Positions 1-11,600 of a DNA stretch of 64,000 bases are shown here, one piece after another. Under the pieces are notes generated by a model that searched no databases, was not told the origin of the DNA, and worked only from the letters and a program-made list of their open reading frames with translations. The DNA is from Sipunculus nudus (taxonomy: Eukaryota; Annelida; Sipuncula; Golfingiida; Sipunculidae), in contig CM049307.1 in the NCBI GenBank assembly GCA_026874595.1, positions 33,338,862-33,402,861 of the forward strand. Reading direction: 5' to 3'. The first letter of the stretch is position 1; the number at the start of each line of letters is the position of its first letter. A program made the position numbers and the translations under genes.

Positions 1-3000
1 GATGATGTTTAACTATCAAGGCCGAAACATGATGTTCCTTCGGCAAGATTATCCTGGATTTTGCCTCTCTGGTTCTTCTACCACAAATCAAGTCACCATG
101 TTCAGACAAACTAGGATCTAGCCTATATATCTTGCTCTTACGACTCATGCTGGACTGGCCGCTTTGCAGTATTTGTATTTCTTCCTCATAACTCTGATTC
201 TGAACATACTTGACAATTGAACTTTCTGCTGTATTTAACTCCTGAAGCGTGAGAGGCCCACACTTATACGATCTGTTCTTCTGCTGCAATTTTTGCTTTA
301 AGAAGGTCTTGAATCGCAATATCCAAGCTACTGTGCGTTTCAATGCGTACCAAGATGAGTGCCTCTTGATCATTCGATCAATGGTACCCACTTTGACTGC
401 CAGAGGATGGGCTTGTGCCTTTTGATGGACTTCTTGATCATTACTGATATCTGGAAGTATCATTCCTGGGTCGGCGTATTCGGAGGACTCTGGGTTAAGT
501 TCCCAAAGAAACTCAGGCCCTCTGGTCCATCTTGTACTCCCTGTGAGTTCACTCACTGTAAGCCCTCGTGACACATCATCTGCTGGATTGAGATCGGACT
601 TGACATGCTTCCACTGACCTACAGTAGAACCATCGTGAATGATGGCTAACCGATTTGATACAAACACATGAAATCTCTTGTCTACATTTTGTATGTAAGA
701 GAGCACAATAGTACTGTCTGTGTAGAAGACACTATCCTGAAGTGGCACTGTGAGCTCATTTCGGAGCAATTTGTCTTGCTTGACTGACAGTGCAGCTGCA
801 CTCAGTTCCAATCTTGGAATTGTCATTTGTTTCAGAGGTGCCACTCTGGATTTTGCCATCAGCAGGCAGCAGTAAACTTGACCCAATTCATTCACCATTC
901 TGATGTAACTGACAGATCCATAGGCGATGGTAGAAGCATCTGAAAAATGGTGTAGTTCAAACCGAGTTGCCCTAAACTCCTTTGGTTGAATAGAACGGCT
1001 GATGTTGAACTTCGACAGCTCCCCTAATTCATCCAACCAATGCTGCCATTCTTTGATGTCTGTCTCTGACAGTGGTTCATCCCAGTTGCATCTCTTCTTT
1101 GCTAGATTCTGCACCATCTTCTTTCCCCTTACTGTGAAAGGAGTCAGAAAGCCTAGAGGGTCATATATAGAACATACCATACCCAATAGTCCTCTCCTGG
1201 TCAGAGGCCTGCCAAGTGGTTTCATAGAATAAGTAAACTGGTCAGAGTTTATGCTCCAGTCTACCCCTAAAACTCTGTCAAAAGGCAAGGCATGCAAGTT
1301 CAAATCCCCAGGTTTCGCTGCCCGCTCACTCTCTGGGATATGAGAAAGGACTTCTCTACTGTTGCTTGACCACTTGCACAAACGAAACCCACCTTTCGCC
1401 AAAAGTCTTGGCAACTTATTTGCTGTTTCTACTGCTTCTTCTTCTGTTGAGAATGATTTGAGAAAGTCATCCACATAAAAATTTTGATATACACATTCGA
1501 TCACTTTAGGACCAAATTCCTCTTTGTTGTCCTTCGCTGTCTGTTGCAGTGCGTATGAACAGACACTCGGACTCCAAGTGCCCCCAAACAAATGCACAGT
1601 CATCCTGTATACATCAACGACATCATCCGGGTTACCATCACGCCACCAGAGGAAACGCAGCACGTCACGATAAAACTGTGGTACTTGGACCTGGTGGAAC
1701 ATGGCCTCTATGTCTGATGTGACAGCGATGGGATACTCTCGAAACCTCAAGAGAACACCAAGTAACCTGCTTGTAAGGTCTGGACCTTGTAGCACTCTGC
1801 TGTTCAGCGAAAGTCCCCCGTATCTCGCTGCACAATCAAACACTATGCGCAATTTTGACTTGTGTGGGCTGGTGACTGCATGGTGTGGCAAATACCACAC
1901 GAGTCCATCATTTCTGTCCTTGTCACTCTCTGAGATCTTCTCTGCGTAACCCTTGTTAATTAGGTCTTTCATGCTCTCTTTGTAATCCTTCTGAAGTTGT
2001 TGGTTCCCCTTCATTTTCTTTGCAAGGTGCAGTAGGCGGCGCTCAGCCAACGGCTTGTTGTCTGGGAGGGATGTATTCTCACGAAATGGTATAGCCACTT
2101 CATAATGTCCGCTCCTTTTGCTAACTGAAGCGTCCATCACACTCAAGGCTTGACGATCCTCCATGGACAACCCTTTGGCATTGTCACTCATACTAGAACA
2201 ATCTATTTTCCAGAAAAGCTCTAATTTCTGCTCTAGCTGGGATGCTACAAATCCTGAAAATGCACTTTGACCTTGTGCACACACTTCAATAGGTCCATTC
2301 AGTGACCACCCTAAGACAGTCTTTGTAGCGAATGGTGCTAGGTGTTCTTGTCCTTTAGGAGCACGTCTAACTTCAAGTGGTACTATAGCCTCTGGCGCAT
2401 CTTGACCAATAAGGAGTTGAATGCGCTTATCTCTTGTTAGCAATGGGATGTCAAGGTCTCTCAGATGCTCCCATCTCTCCAGATCATGACTTCTGGGCAG
2501 ACACTCTGTGCTGATGGGAAGCTCAGGTCTGGAATATACCTTATTCAGCACCACAGAGTCTCCATTATCTACTCCAGAAACGACTAAGCTGTGAACAGTA
2601 ACATTCGTTGGGCTACCCCTTTTCTCCAATGTTGACAAGTTGAGTGTCTGTTCTTCTCCCTGAGATTGAAGCTGGTGAACTAAGTCCAGGGAGCAAAACG
2701 ATGATGTTGACCCACTGTCAAGAAGCGCATAGGTAATTACAGACTGGTTGTTGCTTGATTTTACTTTGACTTTCACAACTGGCATGGCCACTCTGTATAC
2801 ATCAGCTGATACATGATTACAGGAAGCACCATTTGCACTGGTCGTATCTGTTGACTTGCTTTGGTTACCTTGTGAGACTTGTTCGTTGTTTCTAGTAATG
2901 TGCAGAAACTTTGTATGCTTTATTTTACATCCCGCTACTGAACATGTCTTTTCAGCCTTGCAGTCATTAGAGAAATGGCCCTTTCTCAAGCAATTGAAAC

Positions 3001-4636
3001 ATAACCGGTTTTGTCTAGCCACCTCGAGCCTTTTTTCTGGGGCCATTTTCTTAAACTCTACACATCTGAACAGTGAACTACAGGTGCTGTCCCCACACAC
3101 TAAACACTTCCTGATGTTGCTTGTCTGACTCACCTGCATGGCTGCACTGAAACCTCGCTTCCTTAGACCAGACAATGCATTATTGTCTTGTGGCTTGGAG
3201 GTCTTACTTGCGCCCAAGGCACCATATACAGGATCGCTGATTTCCTTTGCAGAGAGTTCTACAAAACGAACCAGGTCCTCCAGTTCTGGATTTCCAGATG
3301 TCAACCGAATAGTGACAACTCGTCTCTTCCACCTATGCTGAAGAAACACTGGGAGTCGCTCTGCTACTTGAACCAAAACTCTCTGATTTACTTCTCCAAG
3401 ACCATCCATTGCATGCATGGTCTCCTTGAAACACCTCAACTCATCAGCAAACTCCTGTAATGTATCTGTAGCAATTCTGTTGCCACATGTGACCCTATCT
3501 ACCCATGCATTACATATGATATACTTATTGCCAAAACGCTCAGCTAACAACTCTTTGGCTCTGATATAACCTCCCTTGCCCATGGCAGCACAACCTTCAA
3601 TCACCTTATAAGCTCTACCAGTGCAATACTGTAACAATCTAGTAAGTTTAGCATACTCATCAACATCATATCTGTCAACATTATTCTCAAATGACTTGAT
3701 AAAAGACCAATATCTTACTGGATTACCATCAAAACTAGGAATTTCAGTTTTTGGCATATGCAGAGTTTGTATCAGTTCTCCCAATGGGTCGGATCTAGAA
3801 TTCTCACCACTTGGCTGGAACTCTTGAGCACAAGGGTTGAGAGTACAGTCTTGCACAGGGCCCTCACCACCTATTTCTTCTACTGGCGTAGAATGCAAAG
3901 ACTGCACCCATGCGGTCACTCTATCCTTTCTGGACCGGACACTAGCACTGCGATGTGACTCTACATCTTCTTCGTCAAGTACTGCTTGTTCAGCCTCGAC
4001 CTTTGCTAGCTGGGTTTTCACATCAAGACGTTTAACTTGTTGCTGGAGCTTTAACATTTGCTGTTCCAGCTGCTCTCTTTCTGCTAAAGCTGCTGCCTCA
4101 GCCAACAGAGCTGCCTTCTTTGCTGCAGCCTCAACACTTAACCGAGAATGCCTCGAACTAACAGATTTCACAGTCTCTACTTTACTTTTACTACTTTTGC
4201 TCTTGTTGCAACTATCAATCTCTGATTTATCAACATCATTAGTTGCACTGTCATTCATGTGTCTCTTTTCTGGGCCTGTTGCCCTTTCTTGACTGTTTTC
4301 AGTTTCTTCACATTGCAAATATTTGTCTATAGCCTCATCTAACACTGTTTTCTTTGTCACAACACTATCTAAATATAGCTGGGCTTCTTCTCTCTCTTCA
4401 TTTTCTAGTAATGCAAAATAATCCTCATGAACAGATTTCAAGTTCTCAAATAATTTCTCAAGAGCAGTACGTTCTTCAGAAACTTTCTGTTTCTTCTCTG
4501 AGAGCTTCATAAGCTCATATATCTTGTTTATCTTTTGGGTTACCAGTCTTTTGGCTGTAATACGTCTACTTCTCAATGACTTAAACTTCTCCCCCTCAGT
4601 GGGGTTCTCAATTGTATCTTCACTGGACTTTGGCAT
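1..4636 (-). CDS. BEL/Pao gag-pol polyprotein, C-terminus off the window
   Basis: The ATG at 4636-4634 opens a frame of 1,545 codons that reaches the left edge with no stop. Seen in order (residues approximate): a K/E/Q-rich, coiled-coil-like N-terminus (1-240); a gag region of the DUF1759 type (about 290-480); a Cys-rich segment near 505-525; a CX2CX4HX4C zinc knuckle (546-559, bases 3001-2960); a DUF1758-type aspartic protease with D-S-G at 640-642 (2719-2711); a reverse transcriptase with first palm Asp at 975 in SDIEAMFHQV and YVDD at 1054-1057 (1477-1466); RNase H acidic residues near D1233 and D1307; then a basic linker (WYALKR) typical of Pao elements and the start of the integrase H2C2 zinc domain at the edge. 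The rest of integrase is outside. All key residues checked are present. Plus-strand open frames here are antisense shadows. Confidence 0.93.
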   Translation of the reverse strand, partial: MPKSSEDTIENPTEGEKFKSLRSRRITAKRLVTQKINKIYELMKLSEKKQKVSEERTALEKLFENLKSVHEDYFALLENEEREEAQLYLDSVVTKKTVLDEAIDKYLQCEETENSQERATGPEKRHMNDSATNDVDKSEIDSCNKSKSSKSKVETVKSVSSRHSRLSVEAAAKKAALLAEAAALAEREQLEQQMLKLQQQVKRLDVKTQLAKVEAEQAVLDEEDVESHRSASVRSRKDRVTAWVQSLHSTPVEEIGGEGPVQDCTLNPCAQEFQPSGENSRSDPLGELIQTLHMPKTEIPSFDGNPVRYWSFIKSFENNVDRYDVDEYAKLTRLLQYCTGRAYKVIEGCAAMGKGGYIRAKELLAERFGNKYIICNAWVDRVTCGNRIATDTLQEFADELRCFKETMHAMDGLGEVNQRVLVQVAERLPVFLQHRWKRRVVTIRLTSGNPELEDLVRFVELSAKEISDPVYGALGASKTSKPQDNNALSGLRKRGFSAAMQVSQTSNIRKCLVCGDSTCSSLFRCVEFKKMAPEKRLEVARQNRLCFNCLRKGHFSNDCKAEKTCSVAGCKIKHTKFLHITRNNEQVSQGNQSKSTDTTSANGASCNHVSADVYRVAMPVVKVKVKSSNNQSVITYALLDSGSTSSFCSLDLVHQLQSQGEEQTLNLSTLEKRGSPTNVTVHSLVVSGVDNGDSVVLNKVYSRPELPISTECLPRSHDLERWEHLRDLDIPLLTRDKRIQLLIGQDAPEAIVPLEVRRAPKGQEHLAPFATKTVLGWSLNGPIEVCAQGQSAFSGFVASQLEQKLELFWKIDCSSMSDNAKGLSMEDRQALSVMDASVSKRSGHYEVAIPFRENTSLPDNKPLAERRLLHLAKKMKGNQQLQKDYKESMKDLINKGYAEKISESDKDRNDGLVWYLPHHAVTSPHKSKLRIVFDCAARYGGLSLNSRVLQGPDLTSRLLGVLLRFREYPIAVTSDIEAMFHQVQVPQFYRDVLRFLWWRDGNPDDVVDVYRMTVHLFGGTWSPSVCSYALQQTAKDNKEEFGPKVIECVYQNFYVDDFLKSFSTEEEAVETANKLPRLLAKGGFRLCKWSSNSREVLSHIPESERAAKPGDLNLHALPFDRVLGVDWSINSDQFTYSMKPLGRPLTRRGLLGMVCSIYDPLGFLTPFTVRGKKMVQNLAKKRCNWDEPLSETDIKEWQHWLDELGELSKFNISRSIQPKEFRATRFELHHFSDASTIAYGSVSYIRMVNELGQVYCCLLMAKSRVAPLKQMTIPRLELSAAALSVKQDKLLRNELTVPLQDSVFYTDSTIVLSYIQNVDKRFHVFVSNRLAIIHDGSTVGQWKHVKSDLNPADDVSRGLTVSELTGSTRWTRGPEFLWELNPESSEYADPGMILPDISNDQEVHQKAQAHPLAVKVGTIDRMIKRHSSWYALKRTVAWILRFKTFLKQKLQQKNRSYKCGPLTLQELNTAESSIVKYVQNQSYEEEIQILQSGQSSMSRKSKIYRLDPSLSEHGDLICGRRTREAKSRIILPKEHHVSALIVKHH

Positions 4637-4713
4637 GACTACTGTTGTCAACTCGACTCAATAGCTGATTGTCATTGAACTGTGACTGGTAGCCGAGATC
4701 AGCCAGAGAAATA
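4637..4713 (-). other. Leader between LTR and gag, with possible primer-binding site
   Basis: A 77-base leader separates the proposed LTR end from the gag ATG. A TGG triplet at 4705-4703, eight bases inside the LTR end, could begin the tRNA primer-binding site (about 4705-4688), but I could not match the following bases to a particular tRNA 3' end. Confidence 0.4.
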
Positions 4714-5905
4714 TGTCAGGACGCGGCAGGGTTTTTAATTCTTTATTCTGAAGCCGGTTCAATCTACAAATTAACAAATATAAATTTACTCTAATGTCTA
4801 AAGCTACATCTAAATGCAAATAAGTATGGACATGCATTAATAAATGAAATTCCTATGGATGAAATATATATAAGGTATATAAAAGACTCTCTAATTGTAT
4901 GATTAATAAACAAATCAATCATGCTGCTGATATGACAAAACAAATCCAAATTCTAAACTATGTATGGCTTACTGATCAGAAAATAATATATTAACTGAAT
5001 AAGAAGTCTATGTTGCACATGTTTACCCTTTTATACTGACCTGTTACTTTAACCTAATAATATTGAAATATTAGCCATTAAATTTACTGATTTAGTGTAA
5101 ATACTAGTTACTTGTACCAAAATGCAGCAGTAAATAAGCAAATATCACAATTTAATCATTATTCCTACATAACACAAACATATGAAGACATAATTAAGCT
5201 ATTCCTATATACAGCAACACAGTCATGGATGGCATTGTCCTTTTATGAGAGCCTAGCTCCGCTCATATCAGCAGTGACATACCACAGCCCATACTATCTT
5301 ACAGCACAGAAAAATTAATTGGGCCCTGTCCGTACATGGGAGCAAGCACTGTTCAGCATGTATACAAGCTACTACAGGGTAATGTAGGGCGTGACAATCG
5401 AGGTACACAAACTTTTTCTGTTCTATTACAACTTTCAAACTATAAAATGAAGAAATGTTAATGACTGCAGTATTAAGACTACTTAATGAATATTTTATAC
5501 AATTATCAGTATATAAATGAAAGTAAATATGTGATTACTTACGACATTGCGGCATACTGTCGAGCAACATGCTTCTCCCCTTATGGGTTCAGGCTGATCT
5601 GATTACCAAAAAATGCACGAACTGCCGTACAGACAAAAAAGTAACTGAGCCACTTACTGGCTCATTCTTCTAGTGCCACCTAGTGGAAATCTATGGAAAA
5701 TGACTACGTCCCTTACAGGACGGACGGACGGAAGGTCGGACGAAGGGTCAGACGGATGGACGGATGGATATCAAGATATCAATAAACACCATGCACCTAT
5801 GATTACTATGCCAATCGGGAGGGGTAAACTTACCTGTCAAGAGACCCTACCACGTGACCAATCACAAACTAGTGTAGAAAAAATTATACCAGGGCGTATC
5901 TAACA
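4714..5905 (-). repeat. 5' LTR of the BEL/Pao element
   Basis: On the minus strand this stretch begins TGTTAGATACGCCC and ends GCGTCCTGACA, so it has the TG...CA ends of an LTR. An AATAAA signal (4747-4742) lies about 30 bases from the 3' end. The outer boundary could instead be 5908, because the terminal triplet is repeated (TGTTGT). Length, about 1.19 kb, is acceptable for this superfamily. The second LTR is not in the window, so the boundaries are inferred. Confidence 0.6.
5675..5686 (-). promoter_or_regulatory. CTCF-core-like motif inside the LTR
   Basis: The minus strand reads CCACTAGGTGGC, an exact match to the core CTCF consensus as known from bilaterians. Whether the protein of this species binds it is unknown. 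Confidence 0.3.
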
Positions 5906-8625
5906 ACATCAAAAATTTTCACTCTAATCTGGGTTTATATCAACCCAATAATGATGTCCAGGTATCACTGAACTAGCATTACTCACAAAACATGCATGTG
6001 TTCTAGCCAAATCTACAAGGTATATGCCGATCTTGAAACAATGTTGTGCTTCAGGTAATATTCTCACTGAATAAATATTAACTCCTAACAGTGGGGTAAT
6101 TTCATTGTGCAAGTATACACTACAACATCAGTTTGGTGTCATTTCCAATTATTAATTCAGATCAATTCTAGTTTGAGTATATGAATGTCTGGTTTCAGTA
6201 CTGTTTTCTCAGTTCAAAACTTCTGAAACTTACTGTAATTAGCCAGTTTTTTAAGGCTAATTATATCCTGGCACGCTCGCCATACAATGTCACCCCTAAC
6301 TTAACATGATAACTTTACAACGGATATATCCTATAAAACAATAGGATGGGTTAACGCTCGCCACTTGATTTCATTAATCAAGAAATTAGATCCCGGTCAT
6401 TACAGGTGACATTTCCAGGTTCTTTTAAGGACGTGTATAAAAATACCAGACAATCATACACCCAGATCAATAGAAACTATGAGACATCAGGTTAAATTCA
6501 CAATATAATTCAAGACAATACTTACAAAGATGTAGATGTGTGTGTGTGCGTTGATGTGTCAATACGACAGTCCTTCACATTAAAAATACAGGATATTTAC
6601 TGAGTCCGTGGTTTGTATAAAAACCAATAAAGTCCAGTTCCTTCAGAGATCTCTGGTTACTGTTTTGTGTAGAATCTAGCGTATGGTTAGTACCATATAG
6701 ATCTAGTCTTTCTGAGTTTAGCGATCTTCAACTGATCTTGCTTGTCAGCGACCCAGGTAGGATTACGTTCACCTGAATGCAATAGCGCTCTTTGTTTACG
6801 AAGAGCTTAGAGTCCTTGACCTTGCTCGTGTAGCAACGGTTTCACGGCTTACAGCGGTTATGTATCTAGGTCAAGCTGAACTAGGCCGGCAGGTGACGAG
6901 CGCGCTCTCTCTATATCGCCAATACGAAGCTCTTTCGGCAGCACGGCTGAGTTCTCATGAGCTGGGTCCTTGCTTCATGTAGAAGCTTGCTTCTATGCCG
7001 TTCCTGGCGTTTCAATGTTCCTACTCCCGTGCGTGCGTGCTGCCACCTCAAGCTTCAAGACCCAACTGAAGGCAGCTTCCAGCGTCTCTCCCTGAACTCT
7101 GACGTCACAATCGTCGTCACAATACGGCGATCCGGTTCTCTGATTGGCTTATGGCTCAAGTGTCCCATATAAGGTTATATGTGACCTGGTTTGACTGCTA
7201 GCGTCACCTTGGCGACCCACATATCAGAAGTAATACACTCAATGCGTGACACAGATAAAATCAGCTGATAGCCGATGGGATTTCATATATATACAATCAA
7301 GACCTGTCAACGCTTTAGGAAGACGCTTCACGTCAATACCAATAGAGAACTGACTTCGTTAAACTATGATACAAAACACCGTACTTATTGTCACCGATTT
7401 CTGGTGACATAAGTACAGTCAAGCCCGCTTATTGTCATGTTAGTGGTACATGCATAAATATGGGATAATAATAACCAGGATGTGACATTATGCGGGCTTC
7501 AATATTGATGTCTTTTTGAGTCATAGCAGAAGCATTATGCCTCATATGATATTAAATAAATCATCAATAAAAAGGAAACAGAAATGTTTATAAAAATTTT
7601 TACTGCACACTGGCATATCAAATTACGTTTATGCACACCTGACAATTTATTTCCTATAAGTTTTGTGCCACATGCCTTAATAACTGACAAAAATCCGACT
7701 TGCCAACAGAAAGAGACGTAGCGTCTGGGTCATAAGGTGAAATGTCTGGAAATATGGGGCACAGTTATAATGTCAAGCATAGGCAAACTATTTTACTAGA
7801 TAATTCTTTCCCCGACTATTGCACCTTATTTCCTGGATATCTTATTAATGACACAAACTTCCATTATTGTCTTTATGATAGGATTATTCTGGGGGCGGGC
7901 ATCATCTTGCCATTGTCAACTTTCTGAAGTTTCGCCGCGATTGAGGTTTTGGACCGGATCTCTCCTCCAGTGCTCACAAAACCGCCAGCTCTTATTGGAC
8001 CCTTAAAGGGGACTTCCAGTGTTTCGCAACATTTAGAGCTCGTGCTTCATAACATCTCTGTGAAATGTCACCGAGGCCTTGCAGAGGCCAGGAGTTCATT
8101 ATGTATGACATGTGATTTCAAACATTGCCCTTGTTAACGTAATAAGAAACGCAATGATCTGGATTACCATGGTATCTTAAGACGTTTATGAGCTAAGTGA
8201 CGGGGGAGTGACCCGCATGCATCACTGCACTTGCCTGCTCCACACAGTTGGGAAATGCAATCGTTTGATACGCCTGATCGATTACTTGCTCATGGCATCG
8301 TTGATCATCGTGCCAGCGTTTGATGTGATATTAACTGCCAACTGGTATAACTGCCAAGGGTTCCAAGCATGACAATAAACGGGAATATGACAATATTCCA
8401 TGATATTAAACGGTCAGATTTACCATTGTTTATATAGGAGATGGTTTGGGATTTCAGTTTTATGTGACAGTAAACGGGATTATCTATTAACCCATATGAC
8501 ACAAAGTGGGCTCGACTGTAGTCTTATTATATTTAGCTGTTTTCAGTGCTCTATAAAGGGAATAAAGATTAGATGCTTTCATAGAATAAATGTGATAGTA
8601 TATTGAATATTTTCTTTTATTTCAG
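5906..8625 (+). other. Non-coding stretch upstream of the first visible PKA exon (probable intron)
   Basis: No exon was recognised. It ends in a good splice acceptor (TTTTATTTCAG) before 8626, so at least its right end is intron if, as argued, the earlier exons lie left of the window. Mostly AT-rich sequence; 6730-7180 is distinctly richer in CpG and promoter-like (see the CRE entry). Short open frames here do not resemble proteins. Confidence 0.6.
7100..7148 (+). promoter_or_regulatory. CRE-containing promoter-like segment
   Basis: A perfect palindromic cAMP response element, TGACGTCA (7100-7107), is followed by a half-site CGTCAC (7115-7120) and a reversed CCAAT box (GATTGGCT, 7141-7148), inside a local CpG-richer patch. 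It sits 1.5 kb upstream of the first visible exon of a cAMP-pathway gene. It may be an internal promoter or enhancer, or chance. Confidence 0.35.
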
Positions 8626-8672
8626 GTGATGAAGGAGACAACTTTTATGTAATAGATCAGGGAGAAGTTGAT
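8626..8672 (+). CDS. PRKAR1A: PKA RI exon a: CNB-A beta strands
   Basis: Starts with two bases completing a Gly codon and encodes [15 protein letters not shown]. Acceptor TTATTTCAG, donor GTAAGT. The exon before it was not found in the window. Confidence 0.95.
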
Positions 8673-11600
8673 GTAAGTATCATTGTTTAGTTTAAATGGT
8701 TACCTGAAGACCTACACATTACTATGTTATATAAACCAGAATGTTGGAGACCTTTACACATTAGTACTGTAAAAACCTGTATATACGTCGAGAAATTTGT
8801 TAAAAAAATAATTTAAGAAAGGGGAGTTGACTTATGTGCAAGTCTAAGCTTGAGAGGCCAAATTTTGCACGAACTCTGTCAAACTCAGCCGGCCTGAATG
8901 TCTGACAGAATGTCTGGTACACAAGTGGCCCTTTCAGTAAAAAAAAATACTGTAAAAAAAAACTAATCAGGTTTCTGAACATTTTTTTTTTCAAAATTTG
9001 ACCTGTTCATTTGTTTGGATAATGCAGTATATTAAAATTTTTGCAATTTATACATGGTTGCTGACAAGCAGGAAGTGCCCCACACCTAGTTTTAATAATG
9101 AGCTTCTTTCATGGGCGATGAAGTACAAATGCTAGAGACACTAGTATTGCGTAATTAATTGGGATTTGATCAAGGGCATCCACCCCTGAGTATTTGACAT
9201 CCAATCCTCTTACAGAATTGCTCAACAACAACATTTGGTGCTTGAGTAAGCTGGCAAACATGTAAACAGATTGCACGGTCATGTGGCCTTTTCATGTAAC
9301 TTGCATGGTCCAACTTTTTGCTTTCTTAACAAATTAGATTATATAAAATATAGATAAGTCAGCAACAGTCCTGTTTTATTAAGACACATAAATAGTCATG
9401 TTTTATTTGTATCTGTCATGAACAATCATTAGAAGTTTAAAACTAATGAGCAGTGATGAAAATTATGAGAAATCCTTGGCTCCTCTATTATCGCCAACCT
9501 GCCGATTCCAGGTGTCAGACAATCATCATTTCCTGCAATATACTTAAAGTATCGACTTGTTATATTTATTAATCTTAGAATCTTAATGATGCGCTATAAT
9601 TTGTCACTGGATTGCACAACAAAACAAATGAAAATTAAAAATATTGGACTCTCATCAATGTCAAAAACTAGTGGCCAGTCATATAATTAACAAATCACCT
9701 TTCCCCAGTGGCCTGTCATACAACTCTAGATGGTCATGTATGCTGCTTCTGACCTGCTGTGACCCCCAGAATGGCTTGAAAATATTTTTACCTGATATTT
9801 ACCCTGACAATTTATACTCGACTTATATGCGAGGTCAGCTTATATGCATGCTTTTATGGTATATAAAGAAAAATACAGGTTTCTAGGACATCACTGCAGT
9901 CTGCTTGCTTTCTGTCATATTTAATCACATCAGTGTGACAGATATTTATTGATGTTCCATAAGAGTTAGTGAAGCACAGCAGCAAAATACCCAAAGCTGT
10001 TTAAATGATTGAGTTTTTAAAGCATATTAATGTTAATGCTTTTATCCTGAGTGCATTAATATTCTGCTAAATCACTGAATGTGGGCCCATTGATCATGTT
10101 TCCATTCTACAGAAAACAATATTTGTTTACTTAAGTATGATTCACCTGAATTTTCAGAAGCCAAAAACTATATAACAGGCATCAATCAGTCTATCAGTAA
10201 GAAAAGCCAAGTTCATGTATGCAAAGTATATATGCCCAGCTCTGGTTGTATACCATGCACTGTTTTGCCATTGTCTGTCCACTGTATCATTACACACAAA
10301 CATTTGCATTTATACCGAATCCAGATGAACCATTGGTTGAATGCATTTTGGTAAGAAATATATATATTACTAACCAAGATGCATACAACCATATATATGA
10401 ACTCAGAACTGAGCAACATAAATTAACATCAGCGAATAATGAATCCTGGAAAAGAACCTTGACAACAAATGGATAATATAATTATAAAATAACAATTGTA
10501 TCATAAGCCAAAATATGATAGCATCATCACTCCAGCATTCAAAGATTGATACAGATACAAACAGACTGACTTTTATGTCAGATATATATACCACTAGGAC
10601 TTAATTCATTCATTGAAAACTATAAATACAATTATTTTGATTTTTTTTTACAGAAGAGGCATTTATTGTCATCCAGAAAACACTTTATACATTAAAATTA
10701 ATGTAGTTGTCCAGATTGACAGCTGACAGTCTGTGCTTGACAGTTCTGTGATGATTACAGACCCATGATAACAGATAATGTTAACTCTGACATTGTTTAT
10801 TACAGATCTACGTTAATGGTGACTATATTTCTACCATCGGTGATGGGGGAAGCTTCGGTGAGCTTGCCTTGATTTACGGGACACCAAGAGCAGCTGATGT
10901 CAAGGTGAGGCTGATATTAAGTAGACCAGAACAAAACTATAACCACATTAGTCATCAGAAAAGTCTTATCCAGACTTGAAGAGCTGGCCGTTGAAATAAC
11001 TTTGTTATTTTTAGAATACACTGCCTGTAATCCAGTGAAACTGAAGGGATGTTATGTTTCTGCTAATGTCTTTACTTCTTTCTGTCTCTGTGATGAGTAA
11101 GTACCAGAACTATATTTAACAATATATGGACAGATTTCATTGACATTTATCACTTTGTAGGGGCAGGATCTTTTTGTTTTTGTACAGCTTTCTCTGGTAG
11201 CCTGCTGCTATTGGTGCTACCATCTTGTGGATTGATGATGGTACTGATTTGTCTGTTAGTGATTTGTGTAAAGGCCTGGAAGGGTTCATCATATTTTGGG
11301 TTTGTCATATTTCTTGTATCCTGCACAGTCAGGGTTAGACAGAGGATTGTTGGAGCTCCTATGATGTGGTGAAGGCTGGAGCCGCCTATGAAATCTGTTT
11401 CAGTATCACCAGGCTGTAACCCCAAGGTCCTGACAGTTAATCATGTTGAACTTGTTATAATATATGTCATTATACAGCCATTCCAAGCCAAGCTTGCTTC
11501 ATTTTATAGTAGTCTTAAGCAGTCCATGAAAAATACAACTTTGTCAGATCCAAAAGGTCTGTAAAATAGGCTTAAGTTGTGTCATAAGTTACACTGTTCA

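Larger units (their letters stand above)
1..5905 (-). mobile_element. BEL/Pao LTR retrotransposon, 5' part (element continues past the left edge)
   Basis: On the minus strand the order is LTR, short leader, then one long gag-pol frame, as expected for a BEL/Pao element read right to left. Only the 5' LTR and internal sequence up to the integrase zinc-binding region are in the window, so LTR-LTR identity and the target-site duplication cannot be examined. The open frame has no stop or frameshift over 4.6 kb, which suggests a fairly recent insertion. It lies opposite in orientation to the PKA regulatory-subunit exons that begin about 2.7 kb to its right. Confidence 0.9.

Noticed and set aside
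3837-4292. 151-residue plus-strand open frame rich in Ser and Ala
   Set aside because: It is the antisense shadow of the K/E/A-rich N-terminal part of the BEL/Pao gag on the minus strand.
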